Below, one piece after another: positions 21,516 to 33,516 of a stretch of 64,000 bases of DNA. Numbering within the stretch: position 1 is the stretch's first letter; each line of letters begins with the position of its first letter. The notes under the pieces were generated by a model that was given only the letters and a program-made list of their open reading frames with translations, had not been told where the DNA came from and did not search any database. The position numbers were made by a program, and so were the translations under genes. The DNA comes from Sorghum bicolor. Its lineage: Eukaryota > Streptophyta > Magnoliopsida > Poales > Poaceae. Location of the stretch: the NCBI RefSeq assembly GCF_000003195.3, contig NC_012872.2:6572001-6636000 (forward strand). Direction: 5' to 3'.

Positions 21516-21529
21516 ACCTACTCCCTCCA

Positions 21530-21915
21530 TACTCAGATCTGACGTCCTAGGCTCAAGTTGTATTTTCGCAAAACCTGTCGTCCGCTATCTTTAGGACGGG
21601 ATTGCCCTTGACCTCCCCTGTAGCGGTCGCCACCAAGGGCTCAGTGCATGCCACACCCACGGCTGAGTGAATGTGTGATGTTCCGATGGGACCCGTCCGC
21701 TGCGGCACGGCAACTCGGCAAGGCGCGGTCTGCTACGTACAATTTTTTTTTTTTCAATGCGAGGTCGGCTACGTCATGGAGGCCGGCTCCGCCCGCAGCT
21801 GTGGATGCTTCAGCTCGTCCGCGTCTGCGTGAGCTGCTCCGTCGCAGGAGGATGTTGGCAGTTGTTTGCAATGTGTCAAAATATTATTTTAATCTCTATG
21901 AATTGGCTCGTGTTT
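21530..21915. other. Mixed spacer, no gene recognised
   Basis: A short GC-richer patch (about 21,770-21,850) interrupts AT-rich sequence. The open frames are short and have no recognised domain. Confidence 0.4.
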
Positions 21916-21919
21916 TTTA

Positions 21920-22184
21920 GGCTTTGTTTAGTTTCAAACAATTTTATCAAAATTTTAGATTCTCCGTCACATCGAATTTTGCGGTACATGCACGAAATAT
22001 TAAATATAGATGAAAACAAAAACTAATTACACAGCTGTAATTTATGAGACGAATCTTTTGAACCTAGTTAGTCCATAATTAGATAATATTTATTATCAAA
22101 TAAAAACAAAAGTGCTACAGAACTGAAATCCTAAAATTTTGCAAACTGAACAAGACCCTAAAATTTTGCAAACTGAACGAGACC
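21920..22184. mobile_element. Tourist-like MITE with duplicated right end
   Basis: It starts GGCTTTGTTTAGTTTC at 21920 and is flanked by TTA on both sides (21917-21919, 22185-22187). The right terminus, about 28 bp containing TAAAATTTTGCAAACTGAAC, is present twice in tandem. The outer copy ends at 22184 next to the target duplication. Confidence 0.88.
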
Positions 22185-22376
22185 TTAATCGACACCCAAA
22201 GGTTCTCCGGTGGTCATGAGTCAGACTCGTGGCCTGCCATCCATATCAGTACACATTTTCGGGGACCTTGAACAGTTTGACGCGCCGCATCCCATCATGT
22301 GAGGCCATTGCAGTGTGCAGTGCTGATGGAGGCGTACCATGTCAATTATGCCACACATTTCGTTTTCTGGCACTAA

Positions 22377-22619
22377 GGCCTTGTTTAGATGCAAAAAGTT
22401 TTTAGATTTTAACACTGTAGTATTTTCGTTTTTATTTGACAAACATTGTCTAATTATGGAGTAACTAGGCTTAAAAGATTCGTCTCGTGATTTACAGATA
22501 AACTGTGTAATTAGTTATTCTTTTTATCTATATTTAATACTTCATGCATGTGCCGCAAGATTCGATGTGACGGGAAATCTTGTAAAGTTTTGGGTTTTTG
22601 GGTGTATCTAAACAAGCCC
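22377..22619. mobile_element. Tourist-like MITE, 243 bp
   Basis: The ends are GGCCTTGTTTAGATGC and GTATCTAAACAAGCCC, flanked by TAA on both sides (22374-22376, 22620-22622). Confidence 0.92.
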
Positions 22620-23268
22620 TAAATAATATACATATGTACATCTCGGCCCAGATTGCTACGGAACAATTCGCTGGAAGCTAAAATAAATAATGCGGCCACG
22701 CGGACCTCGTACCGTTGCCACGCTGTTCATATGGGTAGTGATTGTGTTCAAGTTAAAATTCAACGCGCGAAAGTCGTCGACAACCGTTTGGTTCACTCTC
22801 ATAGAAGCTTCCACTACCGCAAAGGGAATGTATAGTACTGTTTCCGTAGAGTAGGTACGATCTCCGAGTACCTATACGACGTAGACTAGGTAGTGCACTG
22901 CCGTGCGGCATCCGAGCTCGAGAAGTCTCGCTCGAGGTTGAAGACGACACAGCATAGGCCGAACGTCGATGATTAATTGCTCTCAGCTGTCCTCCCACAT
23001 AACGTTCCAGGGCTCACCGCTCACCATGGTGATCACGATCAGAGACCCAAATTAAGATAGGCTGCGTTGACGTTCGATTGTCATATCACAGAGACACCCG
23101 TCCATGACGACGACGGCGAGTGCCAACGATGGATAACTGTTGTCAGCGTGCTGGCCCAGGCAGACGCACGCGCACACCCAGCCATCTCTCTCGTCTGATG
23201 GCGCTGTCCTCCTAGCAAACTGAAAACTCGATCCCGGGCGAAATTGGGACACACGTCCATAAGACTAT

Positions 23269-23502
23269 GGCCTTTCCGAAAACTTTTTAGTTTCCAGGCG
23301 GTAACACTTTTGTTTTTATCTGACAAACATTATTCAATCATAGATTAATTAGGTTTAAAAAATTTATCTCGTGATTTACAGATAAATTGTGTAATTAATT
23401 TTTATTTTCATTTATATTTAGTGTTCCATGCATGTGCCGCAAGATTTGATGTGACGGAGAATCTTAAAAAGTTTTTTATTTTTGGGTGAACTAAACAAGA
23501 CC
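23269..23502. mobile_element. Tourist-like MITE, 234 bp
   Basis: It starts GGCCTTTCCGAAAAC, ends GAACTAAACAAGACC, and is flanked by TAT on both sides (23266-23268, 23503-23505). It lies within duplicated segment copy B and is absent from copy A, so it inserted after the duplication. Confidence 0.88.
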
Positions 23503-23504
23503 TA

Positions 23505-24140
23505 TGACTAGTTATTAGCCATGGCTAAAAATTAGTGAACTATATTAGTCCATACCTATTTAGATCCTGAACTGATTGTTGGGTTCTATAGATTCTACTC
23601 CATATTCAATAAGCTTCATCCAATTCAAGACATAACAAGAAAAATTAACCATGCGATGCGATGTGCTTCCAGCTTGCTTACCGGGAATGCAAACAGCAAT
23701 GGTATTACGGATACAGGATACCTAATCCTAGTTGTGCTGTCATAGTACACGTGGTACAGAGAGAGCTACATCCTGAAACTACATAGCTTACGAGGGCTCA
23801 GGTGCCTATATCGAGCTCAATCTTGAGGTGTGGCACAAGTACGATGATTACTGAGACTTTAGAGAGCATCTCGAGCAGCAATCCTGCATACAATTGCGTC
23901 CGGCAACGTAGATATTGATAGTTCTTGGGGAGGTATTTTGTAATGCTGCCAATATAAAAGGAAGACCAATATGATCTTCAGTCAGAATGGATAGTTATAA
24001 GAACAATATAGTACACAACTAGCTTCAAGTTCGATGGCAAAACCTTCAAGATCTGTGGCTGGTTTGCTCTTCTTTCCAGTTCTGCCAGATCAATCTCGGT
24101 GCCACTGATGAGCTTCTTCACTGCCTTCATCTGCCAAGTT
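23505..24140. repeat. Duplicated segment, copy B (functional copy)
   Basis: This is the 3' end and downstream flank of the intact TPRKB gene, collinear with 7,480-8,091. Additional matches to the left (22,690-22,900 and 23,110-23,268) pair with 440-560 and 5,900-6,130 in the same order. Confidence 0.85.
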
Positions 24141-26064
24141 GCAATTTTCACATCAGTATTCCGTTCATAATAAATGCATATGAAAAAAGAATTGGCACGT
24201 GGACTTGGTCCCTTCGGGGGAGAAATCAGCCAAAAGGCTGGATGTTTGGCAAGGAAGTTCCTTGTCGATTGCTGGTAGATCCATCCTCATTAAATTATAC
24301 ACTGGATAGCTACCCCATATACCATATGTCTGTGTATTCGCTTCCAAAAACAGTAACTAATAATTTGGATAAGCAAAGGAGAACCTGCTTTTGGCAAGGA
24401 TTTACTCCCAAGAAAAAAGATAGGTGGATTAAGATTTGCAAAAGCCAAAGAGAGAGGTGGTTTATAGAGTCTGCTATGTTTTGTGGAATCTTTTGAACAA
24501 GAGAAGGGTATATGTCAAGACTTCATTAAGGACCTGTTTGGCACAGCTCACAACAGCTTCATGAGCTGTTGTGAGCCTTTTTTTTTTTTTTTTGCCAAAC
24601 ACTCTTTTCCAAAAAAGCTTCATGGGTGAAGCTATTTTTCTTCTTCTCTCACAAGAGTTGGGATGAAGCTGAAAAAAGTAACTTATTCTAGCTCTCTCTC
24701 CCATTTCTTTCTTTTATCTATGCATGAAGTTGCTGGTGAAGCTGTTTTGCCAAACAACTTTTTCAAAACAGCTCAGCTTTACTTAAGTTGCTCATGAAGC
24801 TCTTTTCTGAAAAAACAACTTCACTAGTGAAGCTGAGCTGTGCCAAACAGGGCCTAAAGCTGTACTTGGGAAATAGAACTGTGGGATCTGTTGAGCAAAG
24901 GAGAAATGAAGACTGTTTTGGTCTGATGTTTGGTGGGTGAATCCCCTGACTATGTTCAGTAGCCTGTTATTTTTAAATTGTGTGATGATAAAGACATTAC
25001 AGCAGCAACATGTCTCATGTGTTGATTGAAACCATCATCTTTCCTTTGAGAGATGTCCCTGGTGTTTTGAGGGAGCAATGGAATCAAATTCAAAACCATG
25101 TACAGTGTCTATGGATTAGTGATACGGAAGGCCAAGTTGTTGTGGCGATGGACCAAATCAGGTATTTTCCTGTCAAATCTAATTATGAACATCTGACTAG
25201 TTCTGACACAGGAAAGATGATAGGGAATTCAGCCTTCCTTACAAAACGTAATATGTTCTGTGATCAAGATGAAACGATAAATCATTTCTTATTTGACTGT
25301 CCTGTTAGGCTGTTAGCAGAGTTTTATGGAGTATAGTAGCTTCCTGTATGGGCGCCAGTAACAGGACTTCGATTTTGGATCAATACTAGTCCTGGATCAG
25401 CTGTGTGTTCCCTGATGGTAAGGAAAAATTCACACATTGGGTGTCTTAGCAATCTGCTGGGCTGTGGAAGGCAAGAAATAGAACCTGTTCAGATAAAGGT
25501 TGATAGAATACCCATGTGAAACTGTCTTGCTTGCTCTTATCTGGTATACTGAGCAGGTTTGCACAAGAATGGCTTCAAGGAGAAAACATGCTGGAGGAAG
25601 CCGGGATTCTGCTACAGGTGGCCTTCCAGACCATGATGATTCAACAGGTGCAACCCCAGCTGCTACAAATAACTGGTCATGAAGCAGGAGTTCATTAAGA
25701 AGAAACAAGTGGAGAAGCCAATGGCACTAGTGACTAGTTGAAGCTCGTTTAGTTCTCCTGGGTTTCAAATCAGCCAATGGGTGTCTGCTGAACTAGTTAG
25801 GAGGTCTGGATGCTTGTTGGAAACTGTGTCTAATAGGGCTAGCTCTAGTTTTCTGACGCAGATTTAGCTGGATCTAAATGGCTACCTACTGTTCTAACCT
25901 AGTTCTGTTTTTTAGCCTGCTTCTGCAATACCTGCACTGATGTGTCTAATAGGGCTAGCTCTAGTTTTCTGACGGAGATTTAGCTGGATCTAAATGGCTA
26001 CCTACTGTTCTAACCTAGTTCTGTTTTTAGCCTGCTTCTGCAATACCTGCACTGCTTGAGAGAG

Positions 26065-26110
<46 letters not shown>

Positions 26111-27627
26111 GGAGGAGGGGGTTGCTATGGACCTAAGGGAGCATGCAGAGGTAGAGGCAAGTTCAAGGTTACATACAGTTCGGTTATTATGAAAGAACTG
26201 TAAGCATACAGATTTCAAACTGCCCCCTTTTTGTTTTGTTATTTACATTTTGAAGACTACAGGGAGGGCCATGGTTTTAAAGGCGACATGGAGCAGCTTG
26301 GCCCCAAGGCGAATTGTTGCCCAGACGCCTATGCGATGACACCTTTGAAACAGAGGGGAGAACTCATTTTAACTATTATGGATGTAAAGAATGTCAGCGC
26401 TTACAGCTATGGTAACAGTTGGCAATTAATAAAACAATTCTTCAGAAACATAGAAGCTCAAAATTGGTTGCAAATTTTCAAACCGATGCCAAAAGCACTC
26501 AATTGAAGACACAATAAATCGAGTGTAAAGTAGTAGCACAGGGTTTCTGGAGCAAGAAAGTAAGAATCGTGAAAACGCTTCCTGTTTTTACTTTTCATAG
26601 TAACTTAGTAAGGAAGTAAGCAGCAGCACATGAGGTGTAATTTGTAACTATTTAAGCAAAGTGAATAACATATTTCAAATCCATGTAAATTTGATTTGGT
26701 ATATAGCCTGATCTCTGGATCCATTAACACTTCACCTATCGTACAATATCAGTCAGATCAAGATCACAAATTTATGAACCAAACACACGGTCACTGCAAA
26801 TTGGTACAGGGTTAGTATTATTTACTAACAGAAAATCAGTATCACCTATGACTTACAATGGGTTCTAAATCGCAAATTATCAGAATAGCATGCAACTGAT
26901 GAATTCAAACAGTAACTCAGTGAAACTATCATCATAAATAATACCTCCTCGTCAGAAGCATCAAAACAAGCAGCAAGGATGTAAGTTGTGTCATCAGAAA
27001 TCCCACATCGCTTCAGGGACTCCGTTATCTGAAACCAAAGATCACAGACAAACGATCAATCGCTGCATTGGACCAACCTCATAATAATGCACAAGTATCA
27101 AGAGCAGTTAGATCAATCACATGTTTGGACCCTGAGTAGTTGTAGACAAGCTCAGAGTGCAGAGTCCTTGTGGTTAGTGACTCCCTCGACTTCGACAACA
27201 GCGCCTTAAGCGCTGCCGCGAGGACAGGGAACACATCCGGCACCTGAAATCCACGAGCATGAATAATGAGCCACAAAAATCATGAAATCCACACAATCCA
27301 TTAGGAAACTACCAGCGTAGCATATGCAAAAATGCAAATGGCAACGCACCAATGATGCATTGAGAAAAGCGACCTCCGGCTCCAGCTTCCCTGACTGCAT
27401 CAAGTCCAGGAGCTCCCTGAGAGCGCCAAAACCAGAAATCTCAGCGAACTCGTCCGTGCGCATTTCGTCGATGGAAACCAGACGCGGGCTAATAATGGCC
27501 ACAACGGCCCAAGCGGCGATGTTAGAAGAGAAGGGGACGCATAAGCAGGTCCGTACCGGCTGTTGGAGACGTCGGAGAAGAGGGCGAGGGAGATGGTGCT
27601 GCCCCTGGACAGCGGGAAGGTCTTCAT
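23859..27627 (-). CDS. TPRKB: KEOPS/EKC complex subunit Cgi121 (TPRKB)
   Basis: Six coding exons join in frame: 27557-27627, 27350-27416, 27121-27243, 26945-27028, 24044-24130 and 23859-23945. All have GT-AG borders and give 172 residues, the usual length for Cgi121/TPRKB. The protein starts MKTFPLSRGSTISLALF. Family landmarks are KTRTLHSE-like TTRTLHSELVYNYSGSKH (middle), ITESLKRCGISDDT, and the C-terminal HYKIPPQELSISTLPDAI. In other eukaryotes Cgi121 binds the Bud32 kinase in the KEOPS complex, which makes the t6A37 modification of tRNAs that read ANN codons; it also helps bind tRNA. Intron 4 (2.8 kb) holds a LINE relic, a MITE and a tandem duplication. The start codon is 277 bp from the EGY2 start on the other strand. 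A partial pseudogene copy lies at 7.8-8.1 kb. Confidence 0.92.
24200..25740 (+). pseudogene. LINE (non-LTR) reverse transcriptase tail relic
   Basis: Scattered frames match the C-terminal part of plant LINE polyproteins. 24,242-24,496 contains TFWQG-like CFWQGFTPKKKDRWIK. 25,010-25,336 contains NMFCDQDETINHFLFDCPV, the zinc-binding motif (zf-RVT type) that follows the RT. 25,500-25,700 holds the following helix region in two frames. Several frameshifts and stops separate them, and a Tourist-like MITE interrupts at 24,530-24,854. The relic lies in the large intron of TPRKB, antisense to that gene. Confidence 0.75.
24530..24854. mobile_element. Tourist-like MITE, 325 bp, AGCTTCA-rich
   Basis: The left end GGACCTGTTTGGCACAGCTC and right end GAGCTGTGCCAAACAGGGCC are inverted repeats flanked by TAA (24527-24529, 24855-24857). 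It is a different family from the GGCCTTGTTTAG MITEs. The interior has many GAAGCT/AGCTTC words, and a T15 run lies at about 24,578-24,592. Confidence 0.9.
25825..26055. repeat. 116-bp tandem duplication
   Basis: Two nearly identical units, starting TGTGTCTAATAGGGCTAGC at 25825 and 25941, differ by a base change and one T in a T run. This is a recent local duplication in intron 4 of TPRKB. Confidence 0.92.
26056..26115. repeat. (GA)n microsatellite
   Basis: About 27 GA units with single interruptions, directly next to the tandem duplication. Confidence 0.92.
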
Positions 27628-27904
27628 GCCGCTTGCAGCGATGGCGGCGGCGGCAGTGGCAACGGCAAGTCGGCGACGGCAGAAGCAACCCTATTCCTCT
27701 CGTCGTGTGCGGCAGCTGCTAATGGCTAATTACCAAAAATACCCCTACCTTTACGATTAGTGCAGCGTGAAATCTTCACCGCAGAAAAGCCAGAAAAGAA
27801 TTTCTGTTTTCCCTCCGACGAGGCGGAGGAGAATCCGAGAATGGGATAAGGCCACGCCGCGCGCGCTCTCCTCTCCGCCACTTTCACCACCGCCTCTGCC
27901 CGCC
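27628..27904. promoter_or_regulatory. Shared promoter region of TPRKB and EGY2
   Basis: Only 277 bp separate the start codons of two divergent genes. The part next to EGY2 is GC-rich and TATA-less in appearance (CGCCGCGCGCGCTCTCC), with CT-rich leader sequence. The TPRKB side is A/T-richer. Both 5' UTRs must fit in this gap, so the core promoters are necessarily close or overlapping. Confidence 0.7.
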
Positions 27905-30900
27905 ATGAGTTCCTTGCCGCCGTCGCAGGCGGCCGCCGCGGCGTACGGGTGCTTCCACCGCCTCCTGCTCGCTTCTACCACCGTGCCGGCGAGGAGTGGG
28001 TGCGTGGGGCGCGCACGCAGACTCACGCTCGCGCTCCGCTGCCTACCGATTGCCGGGCACAGGTCAGCTGCTTTTCTTGGTTTTGCGTGTGCCAAACTGC
28101 CAAGGGAACATTCAACTGAGCAAGCTAATCTAATTGGTTTGTTTCCAATCCTTGTTCGAAGGCTGAGGAGTCGAAAGGTTGCGTGCCAAGCGATGACTGA
28201 GACCGAGTCCGAGGGCGACGGCGACAAGGAGGTACATAGTGCAATGTATGGCATTTTGAAGTGCCAAGTATCACATTTTCCGGCTACCAAATTATTTGCT
28301 ATGGTTGAAGCACATTAAGGCCCAGATTTGCTCATTTGCATCAACGACCCATTTAGTTTTTCTATATAGAAACGCACCTCTTAATAAAATCTAGAATCTA
28401 AGACGAAGCCAGAATCTTGCAGGAATTCAGGGATTAAATAACTGACCTTTCTTTCCAGGAGAAAAAAGAGTTTGGAGATGATGCTTCATCACCTTCGGTT
28501 GATAGTGTTGCAGAAGCAAATGGACCTGCAGAAAGTGACTCCAGTATAGACAATGTACAATCTTACTTACAGTTTGTCAAATCAAACCTGCATTATATTA
28601 AAATACTATGCAAAAGTATGCTTCCTTTGTGTTGGGCTTGACTTGCCCTGTACTCAAAGCAGCACTTCCATTCTACCTGCTAGTCCTTGCTGTATGAATG
28701 TGTAACTGAATTATATATTTAGCTTTCCCATGACTCGCCAGAAGAAAGATGAAACCGCGAATGCAGAACTGCTGAGCTCCAGCGACACGGTTCAAAATGT
28801 GGATGGAGATGCTACTTCTACCAATGATGTACAGGTATGCTTTTAATTTAGGCCCAGCAAGTTAATCTCTTACAAGACATTTGAGAATACAATTGTGGCA
28901 TATCTAATATTTTTTTAAACATAGGAAAATGTGGAAGTTATTGAAGTTGTTAGCGGATCTCCATTGCCAGGAATGAAGGTAATTGTTTAGTCATCGTGTA
29001 TGTTCATTAGTTGAGTGGTAATTGACACTGAAAGAAGGATCCTGCTTTTTCATCATTAGCTCAATGTTAGAGTTCATTGTAAATAGAATCTTTTTTCTGC
29101 TTCACATATCTGAACTCTGCAATTTGAAGAGATGATGATATAGATTATTTTTATAATATAAATGATCTGCAGCAACAGCTTGATGATTCTGTCAGGATCC
29201 CCAAGGCTACAATAGACATTCTAAAGGATCAAGTTTTTGGATTTGACACATTTTTTGTGACAAGTCAGGAACCTTACGAGGTAAATATTGAGATGTCATG
29301 GCTTAACATCTTCTGTATAAATCAAACTTTACCATAGTAACTGTGTTTATACAAGATAGAAGATACATTCATGCTCAAATACTCAATTGATGCATGCTAC
29401 TACCAGAAAGTATGCTCTTGGTCTGACTAAGCCAAGTGCTCTCACAGAATATTGCTCAACTTTAAAACTAATCACATGTATGATTTATACTCTAATTTGA
29501 CATTTTATCATGCAAAATAAAGGTCTCAAGTATAATGGCCTGGAATGACTAAGTTCTATTTACCAACTTACTTTGTCTGAATTAGGGTGGAGTATTATTC
29601 AAGGGAAATCTTCGTGGTAAACCAGCCAAAAGCTATGAGAAGATCACAAATCGGCTTCAGGTAATAACTAATAAGATGATTTGCAAAACTAGCGCTCAGA
29701 TGTCTATGATTGTAGAAATTTGTTAGTGTCTCATCTGTGCTCAACTCCTGGTTACCAACAGAACAAATTTGGTGATGAATATAAGCTTTTTCTTCTCATC
29801 AACCCAGAGGATGAGAAACCAGTTGCTGTGGTTATACCCAAGCAGACATTACAGCCTGAAACTACAGGTGACAAAAACTTCTTGGTACCTTCAGTGGGCC
29901 AGTGGCATTGGTAGTGCTCAGAGTGGTCCAATATTTTGCTTAATTGTTAGGCATATATGATTAGTATATTTATTCAGTGCAAAGGTTGCTGAGTGAGTTC
30001 ATAAATTAAATTTCAGCGCTCCCAGAATGGTTTGCTGCTGCTTCATTTGGAATAGTTACCATCTTCACTTTGCTACTTCGAAATGTACCTGTTCTACAGG
30101 ACAACTTGCTGTACGAGGTTTCTCTTTCATTTATTCACCAGTCTGTTTTGTTTTAGATTGTTTCCTTTTTCATGTTTCTCTATCTTGATGTCATCTTTGA
30201 ATTGCTATATATGCTTCTGTTAGAACCTTGCTCAAGGTTGAACTTTGAAATCTTGGTGCCAGATGATGTATGCCTTCAAGTGCTTGCTAGAATCTTGATA
30301 CAGTAGTAAATAGATGTTAAAGCTTGTGTTCCATGTCATACTGAAGACTTATTAATACATGTGTTTCGCTTTTTTTTAGTTCTGATTCATGTGAATAATT
30401 GCATTCTTTTACTGTCATGTATTTACTTCTCAATCATTACAAGTTTGCTCTTTTTGAAGAAAAATATATACTTCCTCAAGTATCTTGTATATAAGAAGCC
30501 ACAGTTATCTACTCCATCTACTTCTAAGCCTTAGTCTTACAGATCAACATTTGACAACCTTGAGTTGTTGAAAGATGGACTATCTGGTGCTCTAGTAACT
30601 GCCCTTATAATAGGGGTCCATGAAATTGGACATATCCTTGCTGCCAGGGAAAGTGGAATCAAGCTTGGTGTGCCATATTTTGTTCCTAGTTGGCAGGTAA
30701 AGACTTTGTATAAAAATTTAGTAAATTACTTGTGTAGGGAAAAAATCCAAAATTATTTGTATCTTTGCAGCGCATGTTTATGGAAATTATTTGAAACAAA
30801 TAAGTGTGTTGTTAAAGATTTTATTGAGATGTGTTGTAAAGTTATTAATAAATAAATAATGTTTAATTTGGATGTGAACTTTCTGTGTAGATACTCAATT

Positions 30901-31966
30901 AACATGAAAGGCCTTTTAAAATATGGGTTATGGTTGTAGACCAGAGCATTGGCATGAAATAACGTCATTTTTTATTTCTTATAGGTTTATCTAGCTCAGT
31001 ACATTCTCTCTACATGATGAGTCTTGCATTGTCCAATTTGTTGTAGATAGGATCTTTCGGTGCAATTACCAGAATTGTCAATATTGTCCGCAACCGTGAG
31101 GACCTACTGAAGCTAGCAGCTGCTGGACCATTGGCCGGGTTTTCCTTTGGATTTGTTCTTTTGCTGCTGGGCTTCATCTTACCTCCAAGTGATGGCCTTG
31201 GTCTTGTGATAGATCCAACTGTCTTCCATGAATCATTCCTTGTTGGCGGTCTCGGTAGGCATCCAATCATAATTCAAAAACTCGTAGCTGCACAGGGAAA
31301 TTTTTTTTCTGATGTTCATTAGTACTCTGCCTGCAGTTGTGTAGTTTTGCAAGAATGTAGTATTCTGTTATGCAAGAAACAGAATTTTGGTGGACTATGA
31401 ATACAAAATTAAGGCATCAATATTTCCTTGATACAGCAAAGCTTCTTCTTGGAGATGTTCTAAAAGAAGGAACAGAGTTATCCATAAACCCACTTGTTTT
31501 ATGGGCCTGGGCTGGTCTCCTGATCAATGCTATCAATAGCATACCAGCTGGAGAGCTTGATGGTGGTCGCATAGCATTGGCCATATGGGGAAGAAAGGTA
31601 ATTTGTTGCTATGCTAAGTTTTCCTCCTTGATTGTAGACATTAGAGTTGCAGCTGAGAAGGGCTTGTGAGCTCAAAATGGGCCTTGTAACTTGGAATCTT
31701 GCCAGATATCGTCTCGGGTCAGCAGCCTTGCCATTGGGTTGCTTGGGATCTCGGCTCTCTTCAACGATGTTGCCTTCTACTGGGTGGTGTTGATCTTCTT
31801 CCTGCAGAGGGGCCCGATTGCTCCTCTCTCTGAGGAAATCACAGACCCTGAGAGCAACTACATTGGCATCGGTGTTGCCATTTTGTTATTTGGGCTTCTG
31901 GTCTGCCTGCCTTACCCATTCCCCTTTGACCCGTCGCAATTAACTGATATGGATTTCAACTTTTGA
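27905..31966 (+). CDS. EGY2: Chloroplast zinc metalloprotease EGY2 (site-2 protease)
   Basis: Thirteen exons join in frame: 27905-28062, 28162-28231, 28459-28554, 28742-28834, 28925-28978, 29173-29280, 29586-29660, 29762-29867, 30017-30110, 30543-30696, 31047-31254, 31437-31597 and 31706-31966. They give 545 residues. The N-terminus (rich in Ala, Arg and Ser) fits a plastid transit peptide. An acidic low-complexity stretch follows, then the EGY-specific GNLR motif at about 200-203, the metal-binding HEIGH at 311-315, and GELDGG at about 444-449, the third-ligand loop. Several hydrophobic segments follow, as in thylakoid intramembrane S2P proteases. EGY2 proteins act in thylakoid membranes; EGY1 is needed for chloroplast development. 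Length and the long acidic N-terminus favour EGY2 over EGY1. An in-frame ATG at 27,767 could add 46 residues, but the start at 27,905 gives a more typical transit peptide. Confidence 0.94.
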
Positions 31967-32300
31967 GAGAAGGAAACAAGAGTTACAACTCACCGGCTTC
32001 TCCTCCAATTGTACCAATGAGGTGTATTTAACCTGTCGGCTCTGTATTCTGCTGTCATCTTTGCTCCATTGCTCCTTGTAGTAGCCAATAAAAGCAGGAG
32101 CGTTTCTTGTGGCAGCTTGCCTGTTGTGTTAGTAGGTTGGTCGATCAGAGTAGAATTAAGTATGTATGTTATTTTGGCGGTAACTGTTATCTGTCAATTG
32201 TGGCATAGTATGAATGTATGATTCTATCAGATTCGTGGTCAAAGTATGAATGTATGATTCTATCATATTCGTACGCGATACTTGAGCATTTTGACTATAA

Positions 32301-32539
32301 GGCCTTGTTTAGTTCCTGAAAAATTTTGCAAAATTTTTCAGATTGTCGCATCGAATCTTTAGACACATGCATGGAGTAGTAAATATAGATGAAAATAAAA
32401 ACTAATTACACAGTTTGGTCAGAATTAACGAGATGAATCTTTTAAACCTAGTTAGTCTATAATTGGACAATATTTGTCAAATACAAACGAAAGTGCTACA
32501 GTGTCCATTTTTCAAAAAAATTTGGAACTAAACAAGGCC
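32301..32539. mobile_element. Tourist-like MITE at the edge of a hAT-like MITE
   Basis: It starts GGCCTTGTTTAGTTCC and ends GGAACTAAACAAGGCC. Its flanks (TAA left, TTA right) do not form a simple duplication because the right side abuts another element at 32,541. Confidence 0.88.
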
Positions 32540-32540
32540 T

Positions 32541-32820
32541 TAGGGATGAAAACGGTACGGATATTTTCCGACCGTATTTGAGACCGAATTCGTTTAGCTT
32601 CAGATCTGTCCGTATCCGAGTCCGAATATTCAACATCCGATACCGTATCCGTATCCGAATACTTAAATTGTATATTTATGATATCGACATCCAAACGTAT
32701 CTTATCCGACATGTTTGACATTATCTGTATTCGAATCTGAATCCGACCAAAAATATGAAAACAAATATGATATCAGTAATATCTGTCCGTATTGTCTGTA
32801 TCCGATCCGTTTTCATCCCA
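32541..32820. mobile_element. hAT-like MITE, TAGGGATGAAAACGG ends
   Basis: The ends TAGGGATGAAAACGG and CCGTTTTCATCCCA are inverted repeats, and the interior is full of ATCCGAAT/TCCGTATCC words. Taking the adjacent Tourist element out, the 8-bp flanks are GACTATAA (32293-32300) and AACTATAA (32821-32828), a 7/8 match to the 8-bp duplication typical of hAT elements. Confidence 0.75.
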
Positions 32821-33036
32821 AACTATAAGCAGACGGCATTATGCGGTTGTGACAGATCCAGAGCCCTTCAAACTGATACTGCTGCTCCCTTATCATCAAA
32901 AAAGAGAGAAAAAAAGAGGAGACTGCTTAGTTTGTGTTTAGAAGACGTCACATTAGCGACACATAATGTTGTCATGTTGTGGAACACAACTGTTCAGCCA
33001 GTGCAACATTTTCCACTACCAAATCTACTCTAGAGA

Positions 33037-33259
33037 TGCCTTGTTTAGTTGGGAAGGTGAAAAGTTTTTTTTAAGATACTATAGCATTTTCGTTTCCATT
33101 TGGCACTAGCTCAAAAGATTCGTCTTGCAAATTACAGACAAACTATGTAATTAATTATTTTTTTAATCTATATTTAATGTTCCATGCATGTGCCACAAGA
33201 TTCAATGTATTGAGGAATCTTGAAAAGTTTTTGGGTTTTGAAGTGAACTAAACAAGGCC
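33037..33259. mobile_element. Tourist-like MITE
   Basis: It starts TGCCTTGTTTAGTTGGG, ends GTGAACTAAACAAGGCC, and has the family core. No clear target duplication. It lies just beyond the 3' end of the BPP-like gene. Confidence 0.82.
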
Positions 33260-33516
33260 TCATCACATAAAAGGACACTTTTCAATAGCATATTAAGGTC
33301 CAGGGTTGAAATTGCACATGGAGCTGCAGAGCATGACATGACAAGAATGAGCTGGATAAATATTGAACATTCGAAGAACCTAAATATAACAAAATAATAA
33401 TGCTCGTCAGATACTCGGGATCATCTCGGAGATCTTCTACTCTGCTGCTCTGAACATTCTGTAGCCAAATAGTTCCATCAGAATTATGCCTTTTATACTT
33501 CTTGCAAATAAGTGAA

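Noticed and set aside
26231..26506. 91-codon plus-strand ORF in TPRKB intron 4
   Set aside because: No domain, no splice-supported extension, and it lies antisense within an intron full of transposon debris.
27767..27904. EGY2 start at the upstream in-frame ATG (27,767)
   Set aside because: It would add 46 residues of basic/proline-rich sequence before a normal-looking transit peptide and would leave only about 140 bp for both 5' UTRs; kept as an alternative only.
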